Assembly: GCF_003814875.1 (NCBI RefSeq)
Contig: NZ_RKQF01000001.1
Coordinates: forward strand, 1,364,001 to 1,428,000
DNA length: 64,000 nt
Reading direction: 5' to 3'
Source of the DNA: Streptomyces sp. Ag109_O5-1
GTDB lineage: Bacteria > Actinomycetota > Actinomycetes > Streptomycetales > Streptomycetaceae
Below the pieces are notes generated by a model that saw only the letters and a program-made list of their open reading frames with translations, made no database searches and was not told where the DNA came from. Both the position numbers and the translations under genes were made by a program. Below, piece by piece: positions 1 to 7,850 of this stretch. Position 1 is the first letter of the stretch. The number at the start of each line of letters is the position of its first letter.

Positions 1-586
1 CTTCGTCGACCTGGACGATGGTCGTCGTCGCGGCCGTGGCCATGACCGGTCCGAAGTTGCGGGCGGTCTTCCGGTAGACGAGGTTGCCCATCACGTCCGC
101 GATGTGCGCACCGATCAGCGCGTAGTCCCCCTTGATGGGGTACTCCAGCAGGTACTTCCGGCCGTCGATCTCCCGTTCCTCCTTCCCCTCGGCCAGCGGT
201 GTGCCGACCGCGGTCGGGCAGTAGAAGGCGCCGATACCGGCACCGGCCGCGCGCATCCGCTCGGCGAGGTTGCCCTGCGGCACCACCTCGAGTTCGATCT
301 TCCCCGCGCGGTAGAGGCCGTCGAAGACCCAGGAGTCGGCCTGGCGTGGGAAGGAGCACACCACCTTGCGCACCCGGCCCGCGGCCAGCAGCGCGGCCAG
401 CCCGACATCACCGTTGCCGGCGTTGTTGGACACGATCGTGAGGTCCTTCGCGCCCTGCCGGATGAGCGCGTCGATCAGATCGAACGGCATCCCGGCCAGG
501 CCGAAGCCTCCGACGAGGATCGTTGAGCCGTCCTCGATCCCGGCGACGGCGGCGTCGGTGCTTTCGAGGATCTCCGCGCGGCTCAT
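1..586 (-). CDS. pcaI: 3-oxoacid (3-oxoadipate) CoA-transferase subunit A, partial at window edge
   Basis: The product moves CoA from succinyl-CoA to 3-oxoadipate, the penultimate step of the beta-ketoadipate pathway; the enzyme works as an A/B heteromer in the cytoplasm. Translation from ATG at 586 gives MSRAEILESTDAAVAGI, a glycine-rich GGFGLAGMP segment near residue 30, and SNNAGNGDVG and RYLLEYPIKGDYALIGAH-like stretches typical of subunit A. The gene continues past base 1, so about 195 codons are seen and subunit B is expected beyond the window. The start overlaps the stop of the thiolase gene upstream (ATGA), so the two are translationally coupled. The thiolase neighbour favours oxoadipate over acetoacetate, but a SCOT-type substrate is not excluded. 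Confidence 0.85.
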   Translation of the reverse strand, partial: MSRAEILESTDAAVAGIEDGSTILVGGFGLAGMPFDLIDALIRQGAKDLTIVSNNAGNGDVGLAALLAAGRVRKVVCSFPRQADSWVFDGLYRAGKIELEVVPQGNLAERMRAAGAGIGAFYCPTAVGTPLAEGKEEREIDGRKYLLEYPIKGDYALIGAHIADVMGNLVYRKTARNFGPVMATAATTTIVQVDE

Positions 587-1788
587 CGGTCCGCCCCCGT
601 GACAGCGCAGTTCTCGAGTACGACGGCCAGGCCCTGACCGACTCCTATGCAGATCGCGGCGACGCCGTAGCGCTGTCCCGTCTCGCGCAGCACCTTGGCC
701 AGCGTGGCGAGGATCCGGCCGCCCGAGGCGCCCAGCGGATGTCCGATCGCGATGGCGCCGCCCTTCTGGTTGACGATGGCGGGGTCGATCTTCCACGTGT
801 CGACGCAGGCGAGCGACTGCACGGCGAAGGCCTCGTTGAGCTCGACCGCGCCCACCTGGTCCCAGCCGATCCCGGCCCGGGCCAGTGCACGGTTGGCGGC
901 CTCGACCGGGGCGTAGCCGAAGGCCTGCGGCTCCAGCGCCATCACGCCGCGGCCGGCGATACGGGCGATCGGGTCGGCCCCGATCACGGCCGCGGCCTTC
1001 TCGCTGCCCAGCAGCACCGCGGAGGCGCCGTCGTTGAGGGGGCTGGCGTTGCCCGCGGTGATGGTTCCGCCCTGCTCCGCCGTACGGAAGACCGGCCGCA
1101 GCCCGGCCAGGACCTCCGGCGTGGATCCGGCCCGGATGCCCTCGTCGCGGGCGAGGTCGACGCCCTCGACCGGCACCACCAGGTCATCGTAGAAGCCCGA
1201 CTCCCATGCGGTGTGGGCGAGTTGGTGGGATCGGGCGGCGAACTCGTCCTGCCGTTCGCGGGAGATCCCGAAGCGCTCCTGGAGCTGTTCGTTGGCCTCG
1301 CCGAGGCTGACCGTCCACTCCTTCGGCATCCGCGGGTTGACCAGCCGCCAGCCGAGCGTGGTGGAGACCGCGGTGACGTCGCCGGCCGGGAACGGTTTCG
1401 CCGACTTCGGCAGCACCCACGGCGCTCGCGTCATGGACTCCACGCCGCCGGTCAGCACCACCTCGGCGTCCCCGGACTCGATCGTGCGACTGGCCGTCAT
1501 CGCCGCGTCGAGGCTCGACCCGCACAGCCGGTTGACCGTGGTGCCGGGCACGCTCACCGGAAGACCGGCGAGCAGCGCCGCCATGCGGCCGACGTTGCGG
1601 TTCTCCTCGCCGGCGCCGTTGGCGTTGCCCCACACCACGTCGTCGATCGCGACGGGGTCGAGGTCCGGCACCCGGGCGAGCGTCGAGGTGATCGCGGCGG
1701 CGGCGAGGTCGTCGGGGCGCACCCCGGCCAGCGCGCCGTTGAAGCGGCCGAACGGCGTGCGTGACGCGGCGTAGAGGAAAGCACTCAT
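583..1788 (-). CDS. pcaF: 3-oxoadipyl-CoA / acetyl-CoA C-acyltransferase (thiolase)
   Basis: A 401-residue thiolase that cleaves 3-oxoadipyl-CoA to succinyl-CoA and acetyl-CoA. The nucleophilic cysteine lies in NRLCGSSLDA (about residue 90), the C-terminal catalytic motifs are NEAFA, GGAIAIGHPLGASG and CIGVGQG, and the length is normal for the family. ATG at 1788 is chosen because it starts the conserved core (MSAFLYAASRTPFGRFNG); the open frame extends upstream only through the divergent regulator's promoter. It is first in an operon with the CoA-transferase and divergent from a LysR gene 71 bp away, the usual layout of LysR-controlled aromatic catabolic genes. A generic acetyl-CoA acetyltransferase is the main alternative. 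Confidence 0.88.
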   Translation of the reverse strand: MSAFLYAASRTPFGRFNGALAGVRPDDLAAAAITSTLARVPDLDPVAIDDVVWGNANGAGEENRNVGRMAALLAGLPVSVPGTTVNRLCGSSLDAAMTASRTIESGDAEVVLTGGVESMTRAPWVLPKSAKPFPAGDVTAVSTTLGWRLVNPRMPKEWTVSLGEANEQLQERFGISRERQDEFAARSHQLAHTAWESGFYDDLVVPVEGVDLARDEGIRAGSTPEVLAGLRPVFRTAEQGGTITAGNASPLNDGASAVLLGSEKAAAVIGADPIARIAGRGVMALEPQAFGYAPVEAANRALARAGIGWDQVGAVELNEAFAVQSLACVDTWKIDPAIVNQKGGAIAIGHPLGASGGRILATLAKVLRETGQRYGVAAICIGVGQGLAVVLENCAVTGADR

Positions 1789-1813
1789 GGCAGCGACGCT
1801 AATCCCGGGCCAC

Positions 1814-1853
1814 GATATTCTGAAGTACGCATATTCGAGCCGATTGATATGGA
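1814..1853. promoter_or_regulatory. Probable LysR operator in divergent promoter region
   Basis: The 71 bp between the thiolase and LysR starts are AT-rich compared with the flanks. They hold an interrupted dyad, CATAT at 1830-1834 and ATATG at 1847-1851, and a repeated ATATTC (1815-1820 and 1831-1836). LysR proteins bind dyads of this general kind between divergent genes. The assignment is positional inference. Confidence 0.4.
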
Positions 1854-1859
1854 AGACAT

Positions 1860-2741
1860 ATGGATCTGCGTCACCTGCGGTACTTCGTGGCGGTGGCCGA
1901 GGAGCGCCACTTCGGTCGCGCCGCCGAGCGGCTCCACATGGCCCAGCCGCCGCTCTCCCAGCAGATCCGCCAGCTCGAGACCGAGCTCGGCGTCGAGCTG
2001 CTCCACCGCACCACACGCCGGGTCGACCTCACCGAGGCCGGCCGGGCCTACCTCGAGCGGGCGCGCGCGATCCTCGCCGACGTCGACGAGGCCGCCCACC
2101 ACGCACGGCTCGTCGCCGCCGGCTCGGTGGGCCACCTCGCGATCGGATGCGTGGGCTCGGCGACGTACAGCCTCCTGCCCGCACTCTCGCGGCGGCTCAC
2201 GGAGGAGCTTCCCGGCGTCGACTTCTCCTTCCGCGGCGAGATGCTCGCGCCCGACCAGGCCGACGCGCTGCGCACCGGCGCGATCGACGTCGCCCTGCTG
2301 CGTCCTCCGGCGGCCGACCTCTCCCTCACCGTGCACACTCTGCGCCGGGACCGGCTCGTCGTCGCCGTACCGGTCGACCACCCCCTCGCCCGCCGGAAAC
2401 GCCTGCGGGCAGCGGACCTCGCCCGTGCCGACCTGATCGTGCACTCCGCCGACCGCCGGTCGGTGATGTACGACGTGGTGCTGGGCCTTCTGCGCGACGC
2501 CGGTGTCGAGCCGCGCATCCGCCACGAGGTCGGCGAGACCTCGACGCTGGTCACGCTCGTGGCCGGCGGCCTCGGCGTCGCGGTCGTGCCCGAGCCCGTG
2601 ACCGCGTTGGCGCTCGACGGCGTCACCTATCTGCCGCTGGCCGGCGCCGACGCCCGCGTGGAGCTGGCCGTCGCCCACCGCGCGGACCGCTCCGAGCCGC
2701 ACCTGGCGCGCACCGTGGGGATCATCCAGGCGATGTTCTGA
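1860..2741 (+). CDS. LysR-family transcriptional regulator
   Basis: A 293-residue LysR regulator. The N-terminal winged helix-turn-helix is textbook (MDLRHLRYFVAVAEERHFGRAAERL, then PPLSQQIRQLE, residues 1-60), followed by a periplasmic-binding-like effector domain (about 90-293) ending in a GGLGVAVVPEP segment. GGAAG lies 5 nt before ATG 1860. It is transcribed away from the thiolase/CoA-transferase operon and probably activates it in response to a pathway intermediate such as beta-ketoadipate or muconate, as PcaQ/CatR-type proteins do. Effector and exact orthology cannot be read from the sequence. Confidence 0.85.
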   Translation: MDLRHLRYFVAVAEERHFGRAAERLHMAQPPLSQQIRQLETELGVELLHRTTRRVDLTEAGRAYLERARAILADVDEAAHHARLVAAGSVGHLAIGCVGSATYSLLPALSRRLTEELPGVDFSFRGEMLAPDQADALRTGAIDVALLRPPAADLSLTVHTLRRDRLVVAVPVDHPLARRKRLRAADLARADLIVHSADRRSVMYDVVLGLLRDAGVEPRIRHEVGETSTLVTLVAGGLGVAVVPEPVTALALDGVTYLPLAGADARVELAVAHRADRSEPHLARTVGIIQAMF

Positions 2742-2904
2742 GACGTCCACCGACGCCGGACAAGGCCCCGCACTTGGCGCGACAACCCCGCCTGGCAACG
2801 TCGGGTGATTCAGTGGGCCCGGTGGGCGCCGGCCTGCGAAGCTGCCACCCCAACGGCTGTCCCTCCCCCTGGGCTCGGCCTTTACGGAAACTCATCCTCA
2901 CCAG

Positions 2905-2973
2905 GAAGTCGCCGTGGCCGGTGCGCGCCGCGGTCTCGTCGGGCAGCGCGAAGAGTCTGGCCCGGATCGACGC
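2905..2973 (-). pseudogene. Remnant of an MBL-fold metallo-hydrolase
   Basis: Read on the minus strand this short stretch encodes ASIRARLFALPDETAARTGH followed by GDF, which resembles the C-terminal region of small MBL-fold hydrolases (RLFxLPDxT...TGHGD). No start, no other metal-binding motif and no open frame surround it, so it looks like a fossil fragment. The flanking bases 2742-2904 and 2974-3156 show no convincing coding signal. Confidence 0.4.
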
Positions 2974-3156
2974 CCGCGGGGTCGGCCGGCCCCTGAAGGA
3001 GCGGCCGGGTAGAGCTGCACGAGCACCATCTTCGATCGCATCCCGGTCACTTCCGGCCGTTCAGTGTGATCATTCGATTCGGCTGCACCTGGTTGCCGGA
3101 ATCCGGGGGAGGCACTGCTGCCGGTCCCGGCGGCGGCAGGTTCAGGAGGCCGGGCC

Positions 3157-3486
3157 TCAGTTCAGTACGGCGGGGTTGATCGTTCCGCGCTGCACCTTCG
3201 CGTCGTGGGGCTCGGCGAAACCGGCGTCGGTGATGTAGAGCCGGTTTCCGCGTACCGCCACGGAGGTGGGTGAAGCGAGGCCGTCCGACGCGGTCAGGGC
3301 GGTCTCGGTGGCCCCGTCGGGATGGACGACCGCGACCTGGTTGAGGCCGTTCTGCGCGGCGAACACCACGTCGGTGCGGTCGTTGAGAAAGTTGAAGTCG
3401 CCGACGCCGGTGAGGCCGCTGGTCACGGTGTGGATCCGGCCCGGGGCTCCGGTGGCGGTGACCGGGATCCGCAGCAGCGTACCGGA
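3157..3486 (-). pseudogene. C-terminal fragment of a beta-propeller (SMP-30/NHL-like) secreted protein
   Basis: About 105 C-terminal residues are intact, including GVGDFNFLNDRTDVVFAAQN and SVAVRGNRLYITDAGF, the repeating blade pattern of SMP-30/NHL-type propellers, and they end in a normal stop (PAVLN). Upstream of about 3486 the frame stays open but becomes arginine/glycine-rich shadow sequence with no family resemblance or signal peptide. Such proteins normally have more than 300 residues, so two thirds or more of the gene is gone. With the adjacent hydrolase remnant it marks a decayed segment between two catabolic clusters. Confidence 0.6.
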
Positions 3487-3646
3487 TGTTGCGAGAGCGC
3501 CGGCTGCACCTCGCGAGGCGGCGGGGCCTCGGCCACGCCACCCGCCTACCACCCGTCTCCTGGATGGCCCCTGCCGCCCGGCAGGTCGGGCTCGGCCAGG
3601 AACCGCCATTCCCCGGCCGTCGCACGTCAGCCGCCCCGCCTGAAGA

Positions 3647-3663
3647 CATGTCCGCAGGACATG
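3647..3663. repeat. Perfect inverted repeat CATGTCC-GCA-GGACATG
   Basis: Two 7-bp arms separated by 3 bp form an exact 17-bp dyad, 600 bp before vanA and 160 bp upstream of the propeller fragment. It could be a regulator operator left from a lost gene. No T-run follows, so it is not an obvious terminator. Confidence 0.45.
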
Positions 3664-3681
3664 ACCACGAAAGGCGTGCAC

Positions 3682-3704
3682 CACCAGCGAAGAATCCGCT
3701 GGTG
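3682..3704. repeat. 8-bp stem, 7-nt loop inverted repeat
   Basis: CACCAGCG and CGCTGGTG flank a 7-nt loop (3690-3696). A weak intrinsic terminator or a recombination remnant are both possible; no gene end lies next to it. Confidence 0.35.
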
Positions 3705-4225
3705 AGCCCCCTGCCCCTGGCAGCCGACCACAGCCACTCAGCGCCTCTTCAGCGGCTCATCGGTCCGACTGCTCGTCGCGCCGTCCCCGTACGCGAGGCG
3801 AACCAGCACGTGACCTCACACCACCCTGACCAGCGGCGACACGCTCAACAGCCTAAAAGGGTGCGGATTCGAGCCGGATTCGACCCGAGAACCCCAGACT
3901 CCAAAACGATCAGTAGTTGAGCTGCAGTGATGATGATTCTTGCCGCTGTATCGGGCATCCATCAACAGATGGGTATCACATTCGCAATTAAGCGGACGTG
4001 TTTGGGCGATTAACGCTACGCAGTGAGTAGTCGCACTCGCCGTCGCCCTCTCCGGCCAACCCAAGCGCGAACCGAACAGCAGCACCACCCGGGCCACCTA
4101 CTCTGGCGACTAGGGGCTGACAGAACAGGGCTCTGACCAGCCTCTTTACAGAAGTCCTTCCGCCTGACAGAAGCCACCTTGCCGAGCCGACACAAGCCTC
4201 ACGACCCTGATTCCAACCACGGCAC

Positions 4226-4245
4226 GCGGGGCGACGGAGCCCCGC
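4226..4245 (+). promoter_or_regulatory. Stem-loop in the vanA leader
   Basis: GCGGGGC and GCCCCGC form a perfect 7-bp stem with a 6-nt loop, ending 19 nt before the vanA ATG and just before its Shine-Dalgarno (GGGACGGG). A hairpin in that position could modulate translation initiation or mRNA stability. It is seen directly; the role is inference. Confidence 0.4.
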
Positions 4246-4264
4246 CGACAGGGACGGGAACCCC

Positions 4265-5329
4265 ATGCCTCACACGACCGCCTTCGCCAGGAACCAGTGG
4301 TACGTCGCCGCCTACAGTCATGAGGTGGGGCGGGAGTTGCTCGGGCGGACGGTGCTCGGGGAACCGCTCGTGTTCTACCGGGCCGAGGAGGACGGTGCGC
4401 CCGTCGCCCTCAACGACCGCTGTGTGCACCGCCGTTACCCGCTGTCGGAGAGCGGGCTCGACGGGGACCGGATCGTGTGCGGGTACCACGGGTTCACCTA
4501 CGACCGGACCGGCGCGTGTGTGTATGTGCCGGGGCAGAAACGCATCCCGCGTACCGCCCGCGTCGCCTCCTACCCGGTCGTCGAGCAGGACTCCCTGGTG
4601 TGGGTGTGGATCGGCGACCCGGCGCTCGCCGACCCGCAGTCCATCCCGCGCGCGCGTCACCTCGACGCCCCCGGCTGGACGACCGTCCGGGGCATGGAGC
4701 CGATCGACGCCGACTACGGCCTCCTCGTCGACAACCTCCTCGACCTCTCCCACGAGACCTATCTGCACGGCGGCTACATCGGCACGCCCGAGGTCGCCGA
4801 GACGCCCATCACGACCGAGGTCGACGAGGGCGCGGGGATCGTGCGGGTGAGCCGGCACATGGACGACGCCGAGTGCCCGCCGTTCTACGCCCGTTCGACC
4901 GGGATCGAGGGCCGGATCACCCGCTGGCAGGACATCGAGTACCACGCGCCGTGCCTGTATCTGCTGCACAGCCGGATCGCGCCGGTCGGTGTGGTGCCGG
5001 AGGCCGACGGCAGCGACCCGAACGGCTTCCACACCGAGATCACCTATGCGATCACCCCATCCTCGGACGGCAAGGTGTACGACTTCTGGATGGTCTCCCG
5101 GGACTGGGCGACGGATGACGCCGAGGTCACCGAGTTCCTGCGGGGCAACAACCACACGGTGGTCATGCAGGACGTGGACGCCCTCAACCTCCTGCAGCGG
5201 ACCCTGGGTTCGGAGCGTGCCGGCTACCAGGAGCTCAGCATCAACATCGACACCGGCGGTCTCGCCGCCCGCCGTATCCTCGCCCGGCTGGTCGAGGAGG
5301 GCGACAAGCCCGTGGAGAAGGTCCTGTGA
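4265..5329 (+). CDS. vanA: Vanillate O-demethylase oxygenase subunit (Rieske non-heme iron)
   Basis: A 354-residue Rieske oxygenase that with VanB demethylates vanillate to protocatechuate and formaldehyde. The Rieske cluster ligands are CVH (about residue 56-58) and CGYH (about 75-78). The mononuclear iron site is the NLLDLSHETYLH segment near residue 158, where D-x2-H-x4-H is intact. The length fits the VanA/DdmC class rather than larger ring hydroxylases. It is first of three overlapping genes with a small ORF and vanB. Protocatechuate would feed the oxoadipate genes at the window start. Other O-demethylase substrates (syringate, methoxybenzoates) remain possible. Confidence 0.87.
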   Translation: MPHTTAFARNQWYVAAYSHEVGRELLGRTVLGEPLVFYRAEEDGAPVALNDRCVHRRYPLSESGLDGDRIVCGYHGFTYDRTGACVYVPGQKRIPRTARVASYPVVEQDSLVWVWIGDPALADPQSIPRARHLDAPGWTTVRGMEPIDADYGLLVDNLLDLSHETYLHGGYIGTPEVAETPITTEVDEGAGIVRVSRHMDDAECPPFYARSTGIEGRITRWQDIEYHAPCLYLLHSRIAPVGVVPEADGSDPNGFHTEITYAITPSSDGKVYDFWMVSRDWATDDAEVTEFLRGNNHTVVMQDVDALNLLQRTLGSERAGYQELSINIDTGGLAARRILARLVEEGDKPVEKVL

Positions 5330-5496
5330 GCACACCGACCGGCGAGGTCTACCGCATCGACTGGCTGCCGGGCACCGACGTGCTGCACGGCACCTGTCAC
5401 TGCGGGGCCGAGCACACCGCCCAGGACCCGGTCGAGATGTGGGAGTGGATGCTCGGCCACCCCGAAGGACACCAGCCCCCGGAGAGCACCGCATGA
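5326..5496 (+). CDS. 56-residue Cys/His-rich protein between vanA and vanB
   Basis: This short gene starts with GTG overlapping the vanA stop (GTGA) and ends in ATGA overlapping the vanB start, so all three are translationally coupled. The product carries a cluster of possible metal ligands, H21, C24, H25, C26 and H30, in the segment HGTCHCGAEH, followed by an amphipathic segment rich in Trp and Met (EMWEWMLGHPEGH). No signal peptide or membrane segment is present. I do not recognise the family. Its position suggests an accessory factor for the VanAB oxygenase, for example in iron or Fe-S handling or formaldehyde binding; this is inference from context only. Confidence 0.65.
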   Translation: MSTPTGEVYRIDWLPGTDVLHGTCHCGAEHTAQDPVEMWEWMLGHPEGHQPPESTA

Positions 5497-6431
5497 GCAC
5501 GTACGAGGCCGAACTGATCGTCAGCGAAAGGGTGTCGGCGGCCGACGGTGTCCTCGCCCTCACCCTTCGGCACCCCCTCGGCGAAGAGCTTCCGGGCTGG
5601 GAGCCGGGGGCGCATCTCGACGTCCTGCTCGGGCCGGAGCTGGAGCGGCAGTACTCGCTCTGCGGGGACCCCGGGGACCGTACCGCCTGGCGGATCGCGG
5701 TGCTCCGGGAGCCCGACGGGCGGGGCGGATCCGCCTACGTCCACGAGCAGTTGGGCGTCGGGGACAAGGTGCGGGTGCGCGGGCCGCGCAACCACTTCCG
5801 TCTCGAACCGGCGTCCCGCTACCGGTTCGTCGCGGGCGGCATCGGGATCACCCCGGTCCTGCCGATGCTCGCCGCCGCCGAGGCCGCGGGCGCCGAGTGG
5901 ACCCTGCTGTACGGCGGACGGACCCGGCAGTCCATGGCGTTCACCGACGAGTTGGCGCGGTACGGCGGGGAGCGGATCACCGTCGCCCCGCAGGACGAGA
6001 CCGGGCTGCTGGATCTCGGCCCGGTACTGGACGTCGTCCCGGACGGCACGCTGGTCTACTGCTGTGGTCCGGGGCCGTTGCTGGACGCGGTGGAGGCCCG
6101 CTGTCCGGCGGGCGTGCTGCGGGTCGAAAGGTTCCAGCCCAAGGAGCAACAGGCAGGCGGGGAGCGGGAGTTCGAGGTCGTTCTCGCGCAGAGCGGCCGT
6201 AGTCTCACCGTCGCACCCGGCGTCTCCGTGCTCGACACCGTCCGGGCCGCCGGGGTCGAGGTGCTCTTCTCCTGCACCGAGGGCACCTGCGGCACCTGTG
6301 AGACCGATGTCCTCGAAGGCACCCCGGACCACCGGGACTCGGTGCTCACCGAGGAGGAGCGGGCGGCCGGGGAGACCATGCTCATCTGTGTGTCGCGTTG
6401 CCGGGGGGAGCGTCTGGTGCTCGATCTGTGA
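5493..6431 (+). CDS. vanB: Vanillate O-demethylase ferredoxin/reductase subunit
   Basis: A 312-residue flavin/ferredoxin reductase that passes electrons from NAD(P)H to VanA. The order is FMN-binding barrel (about 1-100, with RQYSLCGDP), NAD-binding domain (about 105-215, with GGIGITPVLPML and YCCGPGPLLDAV) and a C-terminal plant-type 2Fe-2S domain with CTEGTCGTC and a fourth cysteine in MLICVSR. This order is that of phthalate-dioxygenase-reductase-like VanB proteins. The start ATG overlaps the upstream small ORF. The last 50 nt overlap the 3' end of the convergent IclR gene. Confidence 0.88.
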   Translation: MSTYEAELIVSERVSAADGVLALTLRHPLGEELPGWEPGAHLDVLLGPELERQYSLCGDPGDRTAWRIAVLREPDGRGGSAYVHEQLGVGDKVRVRGPRNHFRLEPASRYRFVAGGIGITPVLPMLAAAEAAGAEWTLLYGGRTRQSMAFTDELARYGGERITVAPQDETGLLDLGPVLDVVPDGTLVYCCGPGPLLDAVEARCPAGVLRVERFQPKEQQAGGEREFEVVLAQSGRSLTVAPGVSVLDTVRAAGVEVLFSCTEGTCGTCETDVLEGTPDHRDSVLTEEERAAGETMLICVSRCRGERLVLDL

Positions 6432-7125
6432 TCCGCAGGTCCGCCTCGATCGCCGCCACGGCCGCCCGCAGGCGCGGCAGCAGCTCGCGGCGGGCCCTCG
6501 CAGCGGAGGTCCGGCCGGAGTGCATCGCGAGCGTCACCCCGGCCACCACCCGGCCGCTCCGGTCCCGTACCGGGGCGGCCAGCGTTCTGACCCCGCTCTC
6601 CGGGTCGCCGTCGAGGATCGCGTACCCCTGACGCCGTATCACCCTGGCGTGGGACGAGGGGGACTCCGACGCCCGCGCCGGCAACACCCGGCCCGCCGCT
6701 GTGTCGTGGGCCGGAAAGCGGGCTCCCACTGCGATCGTCGCCGCCATCACCTGCCGGGCCGGGACCCGGGCGACGCACACGACGGCGTCGCCGTCCAGGA
6801 TGCAGAGCGCGGCCGACTCCCCCGCCACCGCTACGAGTTGCTCCAGATGCGGCTGCGCAAGGCTCGGCAAGTCGAGGCCGGAGAGATAGGCGTGGCCGAG
6901 CTCCAGGACGCGCGGGGTGAGGCGGAAGCGGCGGCCGTCCGAGTGCACGTAGCCCAGGTCGGCGAGAGTGCGCAGCAGGCGGCGGGCGGCGGCGCGGGGC
7001 AGGTCGCAGGCGCGGGCCACCTCGCTGAGCGTGCGCGCCGGATGCTCGGCGTCGAAGGCGCGGATGACGGCCAGGCCGCGCTCGAAGGACCTGACGAAGT
7101 ACGGTGCGCGGGCATCACTGGACAT
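6382..7125 (-). CDS. IclR-family regulator, PcaR/PobR-like
   Basis: A 247-residue IclR protein: N-terminal winged helix (YFVRSFERGLAVIRAF, then RTLSEVARACDLPRAAARR, residues 8-65) and a C-terminal effector domain with a GVAGVTLA-like core. This subgroup often controls protocatechuate, 4-hydroxybenzoate or vanillate genes. ATG 7125 is preferred because it begins the conserved region; an in-frame extension upstream to 7191 shows no family features. It converges on vanB with a 50-nt overlap and diverges from the damaged ABC genes. It probably controls vanAB or the lost transporter. Confidence 0.82.
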   Translation of the reverse strand: MSSDARAPYFVRSFERGLAVIRAFDAEHPARTLSEVARACDLPRAAARRLLRTLADLGYVHSDGRRFRLTPRVLELGHAYLSGLDLPSLAQPHLEQLVAVAGESAALCILDGDAVVCVARVPARQVMAATIAVGARFPAHDTAAGRVLPARASESPSSHARVIRRQGYAILDGDPESGVRTLAAPVRDRSGRVVAGVTLAMHSGRTSAARARRELLPRLRAAVAAIEADLRITDRAPDAPPGNATHR

Positions 7126-7209
7126 CGGCGCCTCCCCGGTCCGACACAGGCCGAGAACACGGTGAGAGCGCGGTTCGATAACTGTCAACAATTTTGTCAG
7201 CTAAACCCA

Positions 7210-7239
7210 TTGACCGGGTCGTCCAGCCGGTTCTACCTT
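7210..7239 (+). promoter_or_regulatory. Candidate sigma-70-type promoter of the damaged ABC operon
   Basis: TTGACC (7210-7215) and TACCTT (7234-7239) are separated by 18 bp, about 80 bp before the binding-protein start. An AT-rich stretch just upstream (7183-7199) contains two GTCA half-sites and could bind the divergent IclR protein. Confidence 0.45.
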
Positions 7240-7318
7240 CCCGCTGAGCACCAACCGAGCGCCATTGTGCGCACAGCGCACAGCCTGTCGGAACACCGTT
7301 GTCTGCACAGGAGGAGCC

Positions 7319-7850
7319 ATGCGTCGTCTGCTCGCCGGTCTAGCGACCGGCATCTTTCTGCTCGCCACGGCGGCCCTGCGGCTCCTCCGGGGGCTCGTCG
7401 TCCACCTCGCCCTCGTCGGGCGGCACCACCACCGTCAAGGTGGGAATCATCCCCATCGTCGATGTGGCCCCCCTCTATCTCGGCCAGAAGGAGGGCTTCT
7501 TCGGCAAGCGCGGTCTGGCGCTGTCGATGACGCTCGCGCAGGGCGGTGCGGCCATCGTGCCGGGTGTGACAAGTGGTCAGTTCCAGTTCGGGTTCTCCAA
7601 TGTGACCTCGCTGATGATCGCCCGGTCCAACGGCGTGCCGGTGCAGGCGATCGCCAACGGCGTGGCCTCGACGGGCGTCGCGGGCAAGGACTTCGGCGGG
7701 CTCGTCGTGAAGAAGGGCAGCAGCATCACCTCGCCGAGACAGCTGGAGGGCAAGAAGGTCGCCGTCAACACGCTGAAGAACATCAATGAGACCGCCGTAC
7801 GCGAGTCGGTCCGCAAGGCGGGCGGCGATCCGGACAAGGTGCAGTTCGGT
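7319..7850 (+). pseudogene. ABC transporter substrate-binding protein (NMT1/SsuA-like), frameshifted and C-terminally truncated
   Basis: ATG 7319 follows a strong AGGAGG and starts a lipoprotein signal (MRRLLAGLATGIFLLATAA). The expected lipobox Cys is read only if one base near 7376 is skipped: CGGCCCTGCGG carries one C too many, shifting the frame. Downstream, in the second frame, the mature domain is clear (VKVGIIPIVDVAPLYLGQKE, then GVTSGQFQFGFSN and LEGKKVAVNTLKN), the pattern of nitrate/sulfonate/taurine-type binding proteins. It stops after about 140 mature residues at DPDKVQF, where the ATPase gene begins; the normal length is over 300. Both lesions argue against function. A sequencing error could explain the frameshift but not the truncation. 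Confidence 0.75.

Larger units (their letters stand above)
3487..4264. other. Gene-poor region upstream of vanA
   Basis: No convincing gene is seen. Short open frames on both strands lack a Shine-Dalgarno site, start context and Streptomyces-like third-position bias, and base composition falls toward 50-55% GC around 3890-4020. The stretch holds two perfect inverted repeats (3647-3663 and 3682-3704) and, next to vanA, a stem-loop at 4226-4245. Together with 2742-3486 it appears to be a degraded intergenic zone. Confidence 0.6.

Noticed and set aside
104..3238. Long plus-strand open frames antisense to pcaI, pcaF and overlapping the LysR gene
   Set aside because: Arg/Gly/Ala-rich shadow frames typical of GC-rich DNA, opposite or out of frame with clear genes.
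3855..3905. tRNA-like pieces (GATTCGA twice and ACTCCAAAACG resembling a Trp anticodon loop)
   Set aside because: No acceptor stem, D-arm or cloverleaf can be folded around them on either strand; chance matches or at most a decayed fragment.
3816..4097. 93-residue minus-strand open frame upstream of vanA
   Set aside because: No ribosome site, low coding bias and no recognisable domain.
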